Below are positions 1 through 12,095 of a stretch of DNA of 64,000 bases, one piece after another. Under the pieces are notes generated by a model. It had not been told where the DNA came from. It ran no database searches and worked only from the letters and a program-made list of their open reading frames with translations. How positions within the stretch are numbered: position 1 is the first letter of the stretch; every line of letters begins with the position of its first letter. Origin of the DNA: Strigamia acuminata (Eukaryota; Arthropoda; Chilopoda; Geophilomorpha; Linotaeniidae); NCBI GenBank assembly GCA_949358305.1, contig OX442314.1:29745118-29809117 (forward strand). The letters are read 5' to 3'. The translations under genes and the position numbers were made by a program.

Positions 1-263
1 AGTTTGGTCCCGGATTAATGTCTAGACTTTTATTGACTAAATAAATATTGCTCTACAACTTTGTAATTGGATAATAATGTCTATCTTTAACGGTTTAAAA
101 AAAAAACACTGAAATTTATTGAAACAATGATCATAGGCAATTTTCATTGTTACCATTAAATTTGCCACACTAGATTTGCTACAATTACACCCATACAATT
201 TAATTGTAAATGCCCAATTGTACGAAATTGGAAAAGATGATGTTTCCGAAGACGCGGCTTTAT

Positions 264-657
264 ACTCTTGTTCGACTCAAAAGGGTGGCCTTCTCCCATT
301 GGCCGAGCCGCATTACTCCTAACTCCAGTTGTATTACTACCACTAGGAGAAGTAGTTTTTTATTATGACCATTTAAATTGATATAATTTTAATTGTATTT
401 TATTATAGATGTTATTTCCATTCAGGAAATAAAGTTTTATGCACATATAAATGTAAAACTCATGTTTGTTCTGTTTATTGGTTGCTTTGTCTGGAAAGCA
501 AACAGTTTTGAAATTTTGGCTGTTACATAGGCAATCGATTACAATGTCTGTACATTGTAATGCATTTCTGGTGTTTGGGTCTATATTTTTGAATCACTAC
601 ACCAGTGATACGGCTCGGCCAATGGGAGAAGGCCACCCTTTTGAGTCGAACAAGAGT
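264..657. mobile_element. MITE family A, copy 1
   Basis: A 394-bp non-coding element with a perfect 47-bp terminal inverted repeat (264-310 against 611-657) that starts ACTCTTGTTCGACTC. The flanks read TAT on the left and ATA on the right, so the duplication is TA or AT and cannot be resolved. The inner end of the inverted repeat (GGCCGAGCC) recurs in copies at 1.66, 4.85, 18.5-19.3, 20.6 and 41.2 kb. No transposase is present, so the superfamily is unassigned. Confidence 0.85.
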
Positions 658-1655
658 ATAGTTGTGGAGATTAAACCTACGTCAAACATCATTTGAAGCA
701 ATATTTCAGAATGTTTTATGGCTTTTATTACTTTAACGCATCACCGGTATCGTAAAATGGATATTAAATTTTCTGCATAATGTGAGCGTCAATAAAGCGT
801 CAATATTGACAGCGCATTAATCATCACGTTATACAGCGTGAAAATATGCAGTTAATGAGGTTTAATCAGGGAGATTGCAAACCCATTTGTGTCGAGCACG
901 TCGGATGTGGGATTGTCTTAAAATGAAATAGGAACCAAGAAGGGTTTTAGAGGATTGACACAGTGGAAAACAAGACATTGGATTGTAAGTTGTCGCCGGT
1001 TTTTCCAAACTTATGATTCGTCGGTCGTGGAGAGATGGAATCCGCCAAGAATGTTTCAGTGGGAGAGTGCAGTAGGAAGTGGAGTTGAAATAAAAGTATC
1101 AGTCAACTTGTTTTTCGATTTTTCTTTGCGCCAATAACAACGGAGTGTTCATAGCGACAGTTAATTTTGCATTTCTGGTTGAAATTCTAGTCAAATTACA
1201 GCATGCTTGAGGGGAGTTGAGTGCTTTGGACACAAGGGAGAAACAATGAAAAATGTTAGAGAATGGTGCATTCCATTTTTTAGATTGTATTTTCAAAAGC
1301 AGTTGGATTATTGTTTTAATAATGGAAATGCACAATAGTTTTAGATGAATGCCACATGCAGCTTTTGCTCTTTGGAACATATGACAATTCTGATAAAATG
1401 TGGGTACTGTTGTAACTGTGGCGCGACGTAGAACTACGTGGGGAGGGGATTGTTTGTTGTGTTTTTAGCACCATTTCTTGATGGGAATTATTTTCCATCG
1501 TGGCATTATAGTTGCTGGTTGTTACTTCCGCTACATGGATGGTGTTGGATTGTCCTCAAATACTATGTTTACATGCGTGGAATATTTCGAGTGTTATGAA
1601 ATATTCCGTGTGCACAACTGTCATGTAAACAGGGATGACAAGGATTATTCGAGTA
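658..1655. other. AT-rich noncoding stretch
   Basis: No credible gene, RNA or element end seen. Open frames here are short and lack recognisable domains. Confidence 0.5.
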
Positions 1656-2052
1656 TATGCTGTCCATGTGTAACTTGGGCCTATTTCCGATTGGCTGAGC
1701 CTCATAACTCACTCTGTGCTGCCACCAGGAAAAATAGTTCAGAGTGGTTTTAAATTTGTTTAATGATTTTAATCATTGAAATGATGTAATGTTGTTTGTA
1801 TTTTCTAAGAAAATGTATCTTGAAGTCATAAAATAAAGATTTATGTAGATTTATTTCAACATCCCTGTTTATTAAGTTTATTGCTTGCTTCTTCCAGGGA
1901 ACAAAACAATTTTAAAATTTTTTTTATTGGTTGTTTTGTTTAGAAAGCAGTCAAAATGGCAACCATTGTTTTGATATATTTTTGGTATCACTACACAAGT
2001 GAAAAGGCTCAGCCAATCGGAAATAGACCCAAGTTATACATGGACAAAGTGT
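1656..2052. mobile_element. MITE family A, copy 2
   Basis: The left arm (1661-1711, with ATTGGCTGAGCC) and right arm (about 2001-2050, with GGCTCAGCCAAT) are inverted copies. The interior closely matches the copy at 4845-5237. The outermost bases have decayed: the left reads ATATGCTGTCC where the other copy reads ATACTCTGTCC. Confidence 0.8.
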
Positions 2053-3340
2053 AGTCAGGAGGTTCAATAGAGGTCAATGAAGCCGGTGTGTGATTTATAC
2101 AGAGTATAGTGAATAATCCCTCGCAGAAGGTTGTTTAATTCGAGTGAACTCAAACTATTTTTATTGCCCATGCGCGCACGGGGCAAGCTGAATTGCACAT
2201 GGGCAGGTGCTCACTAGGCTAATCTGGCTAATTCTAAAAGCGTGTTTGAATCTGGTCAAGATTCCAAAGACCGTTTGCGGTATTAGTGAATGGAGCCTTC
2301 TGTGGGACGACTTTCTTGAGGACTTAACCTTGCATTTGCACCGAGAGCTATAGAAAGCACAGAAAACGAGTTGGTAGCAGGTGGCATCAGATGCTTTTGT
2401 GCATTGTTGCAGATAAGAATGAGAAACTAGTGGTATACTATTAGGTCACCAGTAGGTCATGGTCACTTATCAAAATGAAGATTAGGCCTAATGTTGCTTA
2501 ACTTGTATGTACAAATGAGAAGAGGTGATGATCATGGTGAGCCATTACTATCCTGCCGCATTAAGGAAGGGGAAATCGGTTACTTGGAGCAAAGATACAA
2601 AGAGAAGACAATAAATGTGTATGTTGTATTATTGAAACTTTTACTTAATCAGAAACAGTGATAAAATTTTCATAAAAAACGAACAGATGTGATTTTCCAA
2701 AGAGGAGAATGGAGGACATGGATAACTAATGGTGCCATCTGTTGCTGGAAACATGGAACAATGGAATTTTTTATTTTTCTTTGTATATCTTTGCTACAAT
2801 TAGATTGACTCCTGGTTTGTTGATACAATGCTTCGCTGAAGAATTGGCATCAAAAGAAGTGGTAAAACAATTGTTGTAATGCATGCAGTTCCTTTTCAAT
2901 CACTTTTCAATAGCAGAGTGTTGGTTTGTTATTGACATTTTGTATCAAGTGTGTCAAAACTTTGTGGTCATAAGCTTGATCTCATCACATGGTTGATTGA
3001 CTATTGGGATTAGATATTTGTCCATTGGACTTTGGGGTTTGTCACCAGTTTATCCTGGCCATTTACTCAGATTACCTGATATTGGTTTTCCGTCGGCATT
3101 TATCAAATTTGTCTGCATCAACATGCAGTGAAATATCTATTTTTCAATTGCTTCCATGTATTTAAAATCAACAATTGTCTCTGCTTGAGATTTTGTGCAA
3201 CAATATAGTTAAAGCCTGATTCACACTAGCAAGTAATGTATCAAGAAAGCTTTGTTTTTGCTTTTTTCATTGTTGTTGCTTGTTTAGTGCAAGAATGAAA
3301 GATCATACCACAAAAATCAGATATTTAAACTTTGTGTTAA
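2053..3340. other. AT-rich noncoding stretch
   Basis: No gene or repeat boundary recognised in about 1.3 kb of low-GC sequence. Confidence 0.45.
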
Positions 3341-3807
3341 GGCTAGTTTACAATGCTGCAAATTGTTGCTTGCAATCATACGAAGCACAGACAATTGGTT
3401 GCGCAATACGGCGTTTTGCACGTAAATTGTTTGGAAAAAAGTGAATCGAAAGTTTTCAAATCTGAATTTGCTTTGCTGCATTGTGAAGAGAAACATTGTG
3501 CAACAATTAAAGTGCGCTAGTCGCTTAACAGCATTGTAAACAAGAAGAAAATTCTTGCTCGTCGGACCAACGGGCAAGAATTTTCTTATTCTTTCCTGAT
3601 GTGGTAATAGCGGGTGAGTACTAGTATTCAAAATTGTGGCAACAAAGGAAAAGACCATGAACTTTCTTGTATGTTATCACAAAGGTCCTGCATTGAAAAA
3701 TGTTTAATTATTACATCACAAGGTCAAATATACGGTTAAGTGTCTTTGTTGTTCGAACAAGTCGGGTCGACATCAAAGTTCGTCACGGTTTGTGATTCTG
3801 TTGGAAT

Positions 3808-3945
3808 CTCGGGTAGCTTAATTGATAGAGCACCAGTCTGGCAAATGGGGGATCTGGATTTGACTCCCACTTCAGGACTCCTTAGTCTGAGCCATTTTGT
3901 TTTTGCAACCAGAAATTTGTTAGTGGGAATATACTGGTGACCCAA
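3808..3945 (+). mobile_element. tRNA-derived SINE
   Basis: It has an RNA polymerase III A-box-like motif (TAGCTTAATTGA at 3813) and a B-box-like motif (GGATTTGACTCCC at 3856). Their starts are 43 bp apart, the spacing found in tRNA genes. The acceptor arms do not pair, so it is not a functional tRNA. A tail with AGTCTGAGC follows and recurs after the B box of the copy near 34.9 kb. That shared non-tRNA body is what suggests a SINE. It lies inside the TTAA-flanked element. Confidence 0.55.
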
Positions 3946-4046
3946 ACATGCGCATAACAGCTGTGCATTGTTTAATCCAATATAGATGGGGCATTGTTGT
4001 AGGTGAAGAAGCTATTGGACTGGTGGAATATGTCAAGTGACACAAT

Positions 4047-4776
4047 AGGCGCATTCGAAAAGTAATTTGCACTAAACGACCAGTGCAACTGGTAGTGTAA
4101 ATTTCAAGTTAAACGACCCAATTTTCGAGTTTCAAAATAAATTTCTGTGTAAAATTCAGTAGTGTAAATTCAAGTGTAAATATTAAATTAGTCCAAATAA
4201 TAACCATAGTCATTATTGTTGTTTTTTACTCTAAAAAAAAACAGGAGATTATAAAAACATGATTATAAAATGTAAATTTATTTTAATTATTTGTATTATT
4301 AATATTTATTTCCGAACGGGAATCGGCTGAACAGCCGCCTCAATCGCACAAATGCGGCCGAACACCGGCCGCATTAGATCGCACAAACGCGGCCGAACGT
4401 CGGCCGAACGTCGGCCGCATTCGATTGTACAAATGCGGCCGAACGTCGGTCGAACGTCGGCCGTATTCGATCGTACAAATGCGATCGAACATCGGTCGCA
4501 TTCGATCGCAAGAATGCGGCTAATACCTGCTAAAAAATTGTTCTTGCGATCGACATTGTTCCAACCGATCTAACGAAAATCCAAGATGGCTGCCAGCAAG
4601 ACCCGATTTTAACGAGAAAACTCGTTGCACGGAGATTTTAAACGGAAACGTGGCGTACAGGCCGTTTCCGTTTAACCAGTTTACACGACATTTACACGAA
4701 TTAATTCGTGTAAATGTCGTGTGAAAACGAGTGTAAACACGTTTACACTCGTTTTAATGACTTTTCGAATGCGCCT
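4047..4776. mobile_element. Palindrome-rich DNA transposon with 3-bp AAT duplication
   Basis: The ends AGGCGCATTCGAAAAGT (4047) and ACTTTTCGAATGCGCCT (to 4776) are exact inverted repeats, flanked by AAT at 4044-4046 and 4777-4779. A 3-bp duplication recalls the PIF/Harbinger group, although TWA is usual there. Inside are a GC-rich tandem repeat (4337-4520) and two back-to-back palindromes: 4683-4722, 40 bp and perfect, and 4724-4755 with a 2-bp centre. No transposase is encoded. Confidence 0.8.
4337..4520. repeat. GC-rich tandem repeat, self-complementary
   Basis: About three degenerate units of roughly 50 bp contain CACAAATGCGGCCGAAC, CGAACGTCGG and GGCCGCATTCGAT. The words ATGCGGCCG and CGGCCGCAT are mutual reverse complements, so single units can fold. 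It lies within the element at 4047-4776 and contrasts sharply with the AT-rich surroundings. Confidence 0.75.
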
Positions 4777-4844
4777 AATGTGTCACATGACACATGCGAA
4801 GCAAATTTAGAATTGAAAATTGTTGCACAAAATGTGGCGCATAT

Positions 4845-5237
4845 ACTCTGTCCATGTGTAACTTGGACTTATTTCCGATTGGCTGAGCCTCATAACTCAC
4901 TTTGTGCTGCCACCAGGAATAAATAGTTCAGAGTGGTTTTAAATTTGTTTGATGATTTTAATCATTGAAATGATGTAATGTTGTTTGTATTTTCTAAGAA
5001 ATGTATCTTGAAGTCATAAAATAAAGATTTATGTTGGTTTATTTCAACATTCCTGTTTATCAAGTTTATTGTTTGCTTCTTCCAGGGAACAAAACAATTT
5101 TCAATTTGTTTTATTGGTTGTTTTGTCTGGAAAGCAGTCAAAATGGCAACCATTGTTTAGATCTATTTTTGGTATCACTGCACAAGTGAAAAGGCTCAGC
5201 CAATCGAAAATAGGCCCAAGTTACACATGGACAGAGT
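4845..5237. mobile_element. MITE family A, copy 3
   Basis: 393 bp, beginning ACTCTGTCCATGTGTAAC and ending with its inverted copy (GTTACACATGGACAGAGT). The interior is nearly identical to that of copy 2. It is inserted in the right part of the TTAA-flanked element, close to that element's right terminal repeat. Confidence 0.85.
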
Positions 5238-5301
5238 ATGGATGTTTTTTTGCTTCGTGTCATTGTGAGCAACAATTCACAGCATTGTGAACCAGCCTTA
5301 A

Positions 5302-7461
5302 CGTATAAAAATCTTTTGCATTGTTAGTTATCTCTCAAGAACAGTGGTTAGTATCTTGGGTAACCACTCCTCTGTGGGACCACTTAATTTACCATAAATA
5401 ACTTGACCTTGGGACACCCCATTAAGGTCATTCCAATTATTTCCCCTCTTGTAACTGAAAGATAATAAAACTTTTCTAATTATGAGGTTGCAAAAGCTCT
5501 ATAAATTATCCTAAAAAATGTTGAGTTTCTTTTGTTGAAATTTCAGGTGTCGAGATCGAAACTGTTGTCATAAATTTAAAAATAAAATGGAATTGGTTTT
5601 CAATTCATTTTGAATTGACTTTACATTTGAATAATTATGAGGTAGGTTTGTTTTTGAAAAAAGATTTTTTTTTTTCTTTGTTAAAAAAAATCCAATAGAT
5701 TTTGTATAAAAATGGCAAGAATTTTTATTTGTTTTATCTATTCTTGTTTTAATCGTTTCGCTTCAGTTTCTCGTTCTATACCGTTATTGCAGATGCTCAA
5801 ATGAGATTTTTTGTCCCTTTTATTTTTGCAGGAAAAAATTTCCAGACAAAGTCGTGCGAATGCAATTTCTCGCTGCGTTGCAAACATATTTATTTTTCTT
5901 TTTATAAAACTATAAAAGCATTTTTTTTTCTTTGTTTTTGTTACTGGAAATTTCACTGCATTAAAATTTAAAATTTAAAATTATTTTTTAAAGAATTGTT
6001 TGTAAATTTAACTACTCGAATTTTAAAGGGTGTTTATTTATACATAGTCATAAATTTTCAGTAATCAAAATTATAAATTTTAATTTTACCTGTTTATTTC
6101 GGCCATTACTTCATGTACCAGCAATGTGGAAGAATTTATGGTTATTAATGCAGTTTTCATGATTTACAAGCAGCAGATTTCAATGCCTAATCTGATTATT
6201 GCCATGGTGTTTTCTCATACAAGGTGTAGGAACATTGATTTCACTCCAAGTGTTGAAATGTGGGGAATGAAACAAAGGAAATAAAATTCACTTAGAAACA
6301 ATTGTAAAAGAAAATTGTATTTATTTGAAAAATGTCTCGGGGATGAAACTACGGCGTTGTAACTTTATTTTAAAAAAAATTAAAGTAAATTGATTTTTAA
6401 GTTGTTTTTAGGGCATGTTCCCATTGTTGGAGTGTTGTGATATGTTGCATTGCAGCTACATACAGTAATTGCAAAAATAATTTTTTTTAAAAATTAAATT
6501 GTCATATTGTTTCATGCCAAATTGAACAATAGACCTTTGGAAAAATGAGGTCAGGTGATATGATCATATGATCGTAACAATGTTCAAAAATCTTCTCTAA
6601 GTTGGCTTGAAATAAAAACACTTGTTATTTCCAAACTGCATTATATTATAATTTTCCAGTGGTCTGTTATAATTGAAATAAAATGTTTTCATGATTTAAT
6701 TTTGAACGCAAATTGTACATTTTAAGTAACTTGTAAATGTAATACGTCAAGCAATAAGAAAATGCAAAATATGGCTGACTCGGCAATCTACGGTAGTTGT
6801 CGAAGTGCTCCATCGGCAGTTTATTATTGAAAACCGATTCTGGGGAATCTGATTGTTAGAAAATGATGTTATTTACATCTTTTTTTATTGCTGAAATCAA
6901 ACAATTGGATTCATGGAAGAAAGCTGGTTTAACTTTATTTTGTTGTTTAAAAAAAGAAAAAAAACAATACAATGCTGGAAAACTACATTATTTCAACAAA
7001 GTTATTAACATGTTCGTTGTGTGCACTTAATATTAAATTTTATTGAAATGATGTGTTTGTGTTGCAATTACTACCATTACTACAATAAATATTTGCTATT
7101 CAGCTGAAAACAAGGAAGTTTAGGTACGTTTTTGCCAATTTAAAATCTGCACGCACGCATCCGATTCATTAAAAATGACTTATTGGGTTTCGATTACGGA
7201 ATTCTTTTTGATGCGTTCATAATTTTTTTGACTTTTCATAAATCAAATTATCATAAGCAAACTATCACAAGTAAAATGTGTTTTTTTTATAAGTTGCCTA
7301 ATTGTGCACCTGTGCACTATTTGCAAAAATTTCTTTTCCCCCTGCGCGTAATTGGAGGCTCGTTTGCTATTGGCAAATTTTTTTAATTATTGTGGGGTGT
7401 TAGAGGCCCGCAGACAATTAGAAGATAAACCACACGATTTTAAGTGAAATAACACATACTG
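5302..7461. other. AT-rich noncoding stretch
   Basis: Very AT-rich, with A and T homopolymer runs. Around 7290-7420 there are weak echoes of the TA-flanked family that starts CCGTATATCTTC (GCGCGTAATTGGAGG, AATTAGAAGATA), probably an eroded copy. No gene seen. Confidence 0.4.
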
Positions 7462-7577
7462 TACTGCCTCGTTTAAATGCCCGGGTTCATTAAGACGACA
7501 GGTCCGTTTTAGTGCCGGGCTGTCATCGGCAATCTACAGAATTGGCGCCGGTCCCGATTAAGCGCCGGGTTCATGCA
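7462..7577. mobile_element. Relic of pogo-like MITE family P1
   Basis: It starts TGTACTGCCTCGTTTAAATG, close to the CCGTACTGCCTC end of the intact copy at 30148. GC-rich words (GCCCGGG, GCCGGGC, GCGCCGG) recur at about 17-18 bp and end in GATTAAGCGCCGGG. No clean target duplication remains. Confidence 0.5.
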
Positions 7578-9750
7578 TAGTTGGAGCAAGAAAGAAGGCA
7601 TCAGCAACAGAATAAAGTGGCGATATAAAATCATGAAGCAACTGAAGAAGCAACCGTAAGCGATCGGCTTACTTTTCAAAGGCAGCTAGTGATTGGTTGG
7701 ACACCATTTGTTGCTGCAACTATAGTACGGAGTATTAACTTCTTTTACTGTTTCTTTTCGGCTGTTACTGTGAAGGCTAGCGTAATAGGTTGGAGTGGAT
7801 ATTATCAACTTTTATAGCTGACAATTGTAAAATACACTTTCACACCAATTGAGAGCCGTTAGCTTTCTTGGAACGTGAACAGGTCTCCAGTGGAATAGGC
7901 CTTGCGGCCTAAGGTCAGCGTTGAAGTGATTGCAGGCGGTGAAACTCGCAGAAGTGGAAACAAGCTGCCTTAAAGGTGGGATAGTTTTGACAGGTTTGCT
8001 TTGCTTCTGGTTAAACTAAATGGCAAATGCTGAGCTTTATTTGCATACTTATTATGAATTTCTCAGAGCTATTATTACACTTTTAAATTCAAATTGCATT
8101 GTTGCGGTGAGTGCAAATGACGCTGATTTGGGTTCTGAACTCTAATGTGATTTCAAGCGAGAGCGAAGAAATGTGCGGTAACGTGAATATTGGTATCAAT
8201 GTATGATATTACTAGTGGTACATTATTACAGTAACGTTGTTGTGTAAACAAAATTAATGTCGAGATGAAATCTGCTTCTGGCATTTATTCCGTGGATTAC
8301 ACCAACAAAATGACGACCAAGTGAAGAGTTTGTAAGATATAGCTGAGAAGTTATTGATATAGTTATCTAGTGGTCGGTTTAAAATTCCTTGGCGTGGTGG
8401 CGTGTCTGGTTGAAATTCAGGTTGCACTGCTGCTGAAACAAGCAAATGGATGCATGGCTTGTGGCTGTGGAGAAGGCAATCTTATTGTTGGGTCTGTCGT
8501 GGAATAGGAAAATAAGATGGGAGTTTGTTGAAATCAATTTTTTAAGGTGATTGATTCAGTTGTTGGGGCAATTAATATTGTTGAAATATTTGTCAGATTA
8601 TGGTTTAAAAGTTTGTCTGTTTACATAAAAATGCTGAACGTTTTATTGACACATTTATCTAATCTTTGTTGGATGTGTTTGTTTGTTTTTATTTTTATTC
8701 TTATTCTTAAAGGTTATTTGTTGACATGAAATTATGCTGAAATAATGAGAATGTTATCAAACAACAATAATTTAGCATAACAGTAAACAATGTACAAATA
8801 ATACTGTATACTTGATTTTGTGAAATCCTATACATCTTGGACTTGTTAGCCAGTGTTTAATATCGGCGCAGGTTTTGGTAACGGCCGATATTCGGTTGCC
8901 GATTATTGGTATCGGCGATACTACAAAATATCGATATCGGTCAAAGTCTAATTTGTATGTATAATTGGACATTAAGTTTATGTACTATACATACGAAGTT
9001 AGAAGAGTGATAAAAAAAATTGATAACTGCTGTTTGAATAACCGGTCCTTCGCAGTATCTAGGTTCGGATAATTGACTCTCTACTCTACATATTTTTCTC
9101 GGCTGGGAAGGAAAAATCAATATTTAGAAGGAAAAAAAATATGAATATATTTTGTTTGATTAATTTAGCAATTCTGAATTTGTAAACGGTGCTGGAAGAC
9201 GAAGAGATGGATTGCTATAAATTGTCACGGGTGCACATCGAGGTTGTTATGCTACTGACAGAGTTCAAGCCCAAGGGTGACAAAGCAGAATATTGCTGTT
9301 TTTTTTGTGGAATGAGAAAAAAAAAAGTCATATGGATCGCATTGGCAGCACGGGTAACAATTCGCCCATGGAGTTTGAAGGTGGGATCAAACATACCTAC
9401 TATGCCATAAAGGAGGCAATCTTTTGAAAAATGAAATTCCACTTGCGCGAGATAGATTTTGGGAGTTTTGTGCTTTGTAATTTGCAATGTAAAATAACCG
9501 CGTACGGTATGCGAAAAGTGCCGTTGGTATATTGATGCGGTCTTTTTTTTATTTATTTAAGATAGATAGGTAACCATTTTTTTTCCAATAAGAAGCTCAA
9601 TGCATTATCGGTAAAAAATGTGGGAATCACTAATGCCTTGTCCACACTTAAGCCACTTTTCTACAAACCCACTTTAAGAAAAGCGCCGGGTTTCCCAAAA
9701 ATTATCCATTTTTGAACAAGCGGTGATTTTTCGGGGGGGGGGAGGTTATT
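7578..9750. other. AT-rich noncoding stretch
   Basis: No gene identified. Near 8860-8945 the words CGGCCGATAT, CGGCGATA and CGATATCGG cluster, which looks like a decayed repeat. A G-run lies at 9735-9743. Confidence 0.4.
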
Positions 9751-9850
9751 GGTTTTTAAGTGTTTTTTCTGTTTTCTTAGGTTTTTAGTAAGGTTTTTAA
9801 GTGTTTTTTCTGTTTTCTTAGATTTTTAGTAAGGTTTTTAAGTGTTTTTT
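9751..9850. repeat. 41-bp tandem repeat, about 2.5 copies
   Basis: The T-rich unit beginning GGTTTTTAAGTGTTTTTTCT repeats nearly exactly. It abuts the remnant of a hAT element end. Confidence 0.75.
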
Positions 9851-9855
9851 TTTCT

Positions 9856-9917
9856 GGACCTCGATAAAAATTTTCAATAGTATCCGGACCCCACTTAAAA
9901 TTATTTGCCGACCCCTG
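9856..9917. mobile_element. hAT element right-end remnant
   Basis: The end GCCGACCCCTG at 9907-9917 is the reverse complement of CAGGGGTCGGC, a very common hAT terminal repeat. A matching left end was not found, so the element is truncated or eroded. Confidence 0.5.
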
Positions 9918-11370
9918 GTCTAGAAAAATGAATTTAATTTTGTTTTTACACGATTTATTTTGATTTAACACGGTTATTTATAAAGATTTTCAAAATTTGT
10001 AATTTTGATTTTTGTGTTTATTTTTGTATCTTTTAACATCAGAATACAAAAACATTAACAACCGACAAGTATAACACAATTTTTTGAATGCATCTATCGT
10101 GTAAAAGCAGAATTGGGCATAAACGCATAAAGTTTTCTGGAAAAATTAAATTTACCCTTTTCTCTTCGCAGGAAACTGTGTACATGCAAACTCAGAAATT
10201 GATTCTTGTGTTGTTCTGCTGAGTAAAGATGCATACCATCGGCACAAGATGACTTAAAGAGGATCACTGCTGTTGCAGGACATTTATAATCAAATGCATT
10301 AAGTGATGAAAGCTCTTGTTTCTAATATGAGAGGGCCTTACAATCCCCTGGTGTGCAGATAGAAAACATCACTTTAATGCTTTGTGAAATGTTGTCTAGG
10401 TTTAGTGCATTTATTCTTAACTGGTGTCTTGCTTCTGTCCATTTATTCTGAACTGTTATCTAGTTTCTGTACAGTCTAGTGAAATGTCCTATGCAGGAAG
10501 AATAAATTGTTCCATTTTTATTCTTGCAGCATTACATTTCTTTTTGGTAACCTGAAGTCTACATTAGCTACTGGAAGATGTATTATTCAAGCAAAAAAGG
10601 AAGAAATGACATGTCGCTTGCAAATCTCTTTATGCCATTATTATGTAGATTTTTTTTTTATCAAGAACATAAATATTTTACAAGAAAAAGGTTTATGTTG
10701 AATATCAAGTGAGTTTTGTGTCATCATTGGCTTAAAATGGTTATCTTAAGCTAGAGATTGTGTCAGGTGACATTGTAGTTGAGGCAGAATAAAATGGTGT
10801 TGCATGTCACTGGTATCCAGTGCAGGAAAATGCTTGGTTTTAAAAAAAAATAAATGGAAATGCATTTTCTTTGCTCTGGGTTGTTGTCCATTGTTAAAGT
10901 TACTTTCCCATTTTTCTTTGTAGTTTCTATTCAGAAATTGATTTATTTTTGTTAAAAAAAATTCGTCTGGTCATTGTTGATTTTAAAATTGTTTTTATTA
11001 TGATTGTTATTTTTCTGGTGCTTTTTATTGACTGAATATTATACAATGCAAGAGAAGGATGTTTTCTTTTATGCGGTCCGGTAATGGATTTGTAATTTTA
11101 TTCTTTTAATTGATTGGTTTTTGTTGATCTGAAACAAAACATCAGCAATATTGGACATTAATGGAATAATTCTTATTCTTTGGCAGAATTGTATTGTTTT
11201 GTCAATATCCCCCAGATAGATTCTTTAATGTTGCCCCTGCAAGTTTATTATACCCAGCAGCTTATTGCGGAATGTTCCACTAAATAATGGCAAATAGTTT
11301 TTTCTATGCTATTTCTTTATGGTTTAGGCTTATTCTTTACTTTGCCGTCTGTCGGTGGTTAATAATAAAT
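9918..11370. other. AT-rich noncoding stretch
   Basis: No gene or element boundary recognised. The word TTTATTCTTAAC, also in the palindrome at 11371, occurs near 10410. Confidence 0.4.
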
Positions 11371-11430
11371 CACAATAGGCTCAGGCATTAAGAATAAACG
11401 GTTTATTCTTAACGGTCTGAGCTTATTGCA
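11371..11430. repeat. Near-perfect 60-bp palindrome
   Basis: The two 30-bp arms mirror each other around 11400 with few mismatches and one bulge. The inner 14 bp on each side (TTAAGAATAAAC and GTTTATTCTTAA) are exact. It could extrude as a cruciform or be the core of a tiny foldback element. Confidence 0.75.
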
Positions 11431-11739
11431 GTTTTTTTCCTGTCCTTTTGTCGAATTTTCACCATCTAGTGTTGATTAAATGTCTCGTTTGCATTGTTAA
11501 TGCAACACAGTCGAGGCTTTGCTGTGGCGTAAGGGGTTGTTAGGAGACATTGTTGCCAACACTGCTGACTAAATTTCAGAGAATTCTGTATTATAGATTT
11601 GGAAAACTTTTAACATTGGGTATCGATCTGTCCGTAGACTATGCCAAATGCAACTCCAGTGGTACGGAGGATCGATTTAAAATCGCGTCTATGTATATAC
11701 GATATTAAATCGTTCATTGTGTTACTTGGGAATGTAGTA

Positions 11740-12095
11740 CAGTCAAAACTCTCTATAACGAATCGCGATATAACGAATTATCGATATAACGAATTGTTAA
11801 AAATGATTTGGTTGGCCAGCCATAGAACACCATGTTAAATATTTTCAATATAACGAATTTCAATATAACGAATTATTTGTTATAACAAACAAGTTTTTAT
11901 GTACACTGTGATACCCACAATCCTTTGTTATTACGAATTTTCAAAATTGAGACTCACATCCGATGCCCATATTTAGAAACCAAAGGAAAATGAAAAATTA
12001 ACTGTTTTAAAATGGCTGCTAAACAAAAGGCAATTTTGATTCAGGACAAGTTGAACATTATTAATGCCATTGATAATGGCAAGAAAATTTTTTAG
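11740..12095 (+). mobile_element. Tigger/pogo element, left part
   Basis: It begins CAGTCAAAACTCTCTATAAC after a TA. The word TAACGAAT repeats at 15-16-bp intervals at the end and again inside. The sequence aligns along its length with the complete copy at 31066-31641 up to about 12095, then diverges. The right terminal repeat is missing. Confidence 0.85.
12012..12095 (+). pseudogene. Tigger transposase N-terminal fragment, broken
   Basis: An ATG opens 27 codons beginning MAAKQKAILIQDKLNIINAI and then stops at TAG (12093-12095). This matches the start of the reading frame in the copy at 31341 and resembles the first helix-turn-helix of CENP-B-type DNA-binding domains in pogo transposases. 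Homology to the other copy is lost just before the stop. It cannot encode a transposase. Confidence 0.7.

Larger units (their letters stand above)
3341..5297. mobile_element. TTAA-flanked DNA transposon (piggyBac-like?) carrying nested insertions
   Basis: Imperfect terminal inverted repeats of about 47 bp begin GGCTAGTTTACAATGCTG at 3341 and, on the other strand, GGCTGGTTCACAATGCTG at 5297. TTAA lies directly outside both ends (3337-3340 and 5298-5301). A TTAA duplication is the rule for piggyBac-type elements, but no transposase is present to confirm that. About two thirds of the length is later insertions: a SINE near 3808-3945, an element at 4047-4776 and a MITE at 4845-5237. A second right end of this family is at 34388-34694. 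Confidence 0.7.

Noticed and set aside
3808-3880. Functional tRNA gene
   Set aside because: The A and B boxes are present but the acceptor arms do not pair, and a SINE-like body follows.
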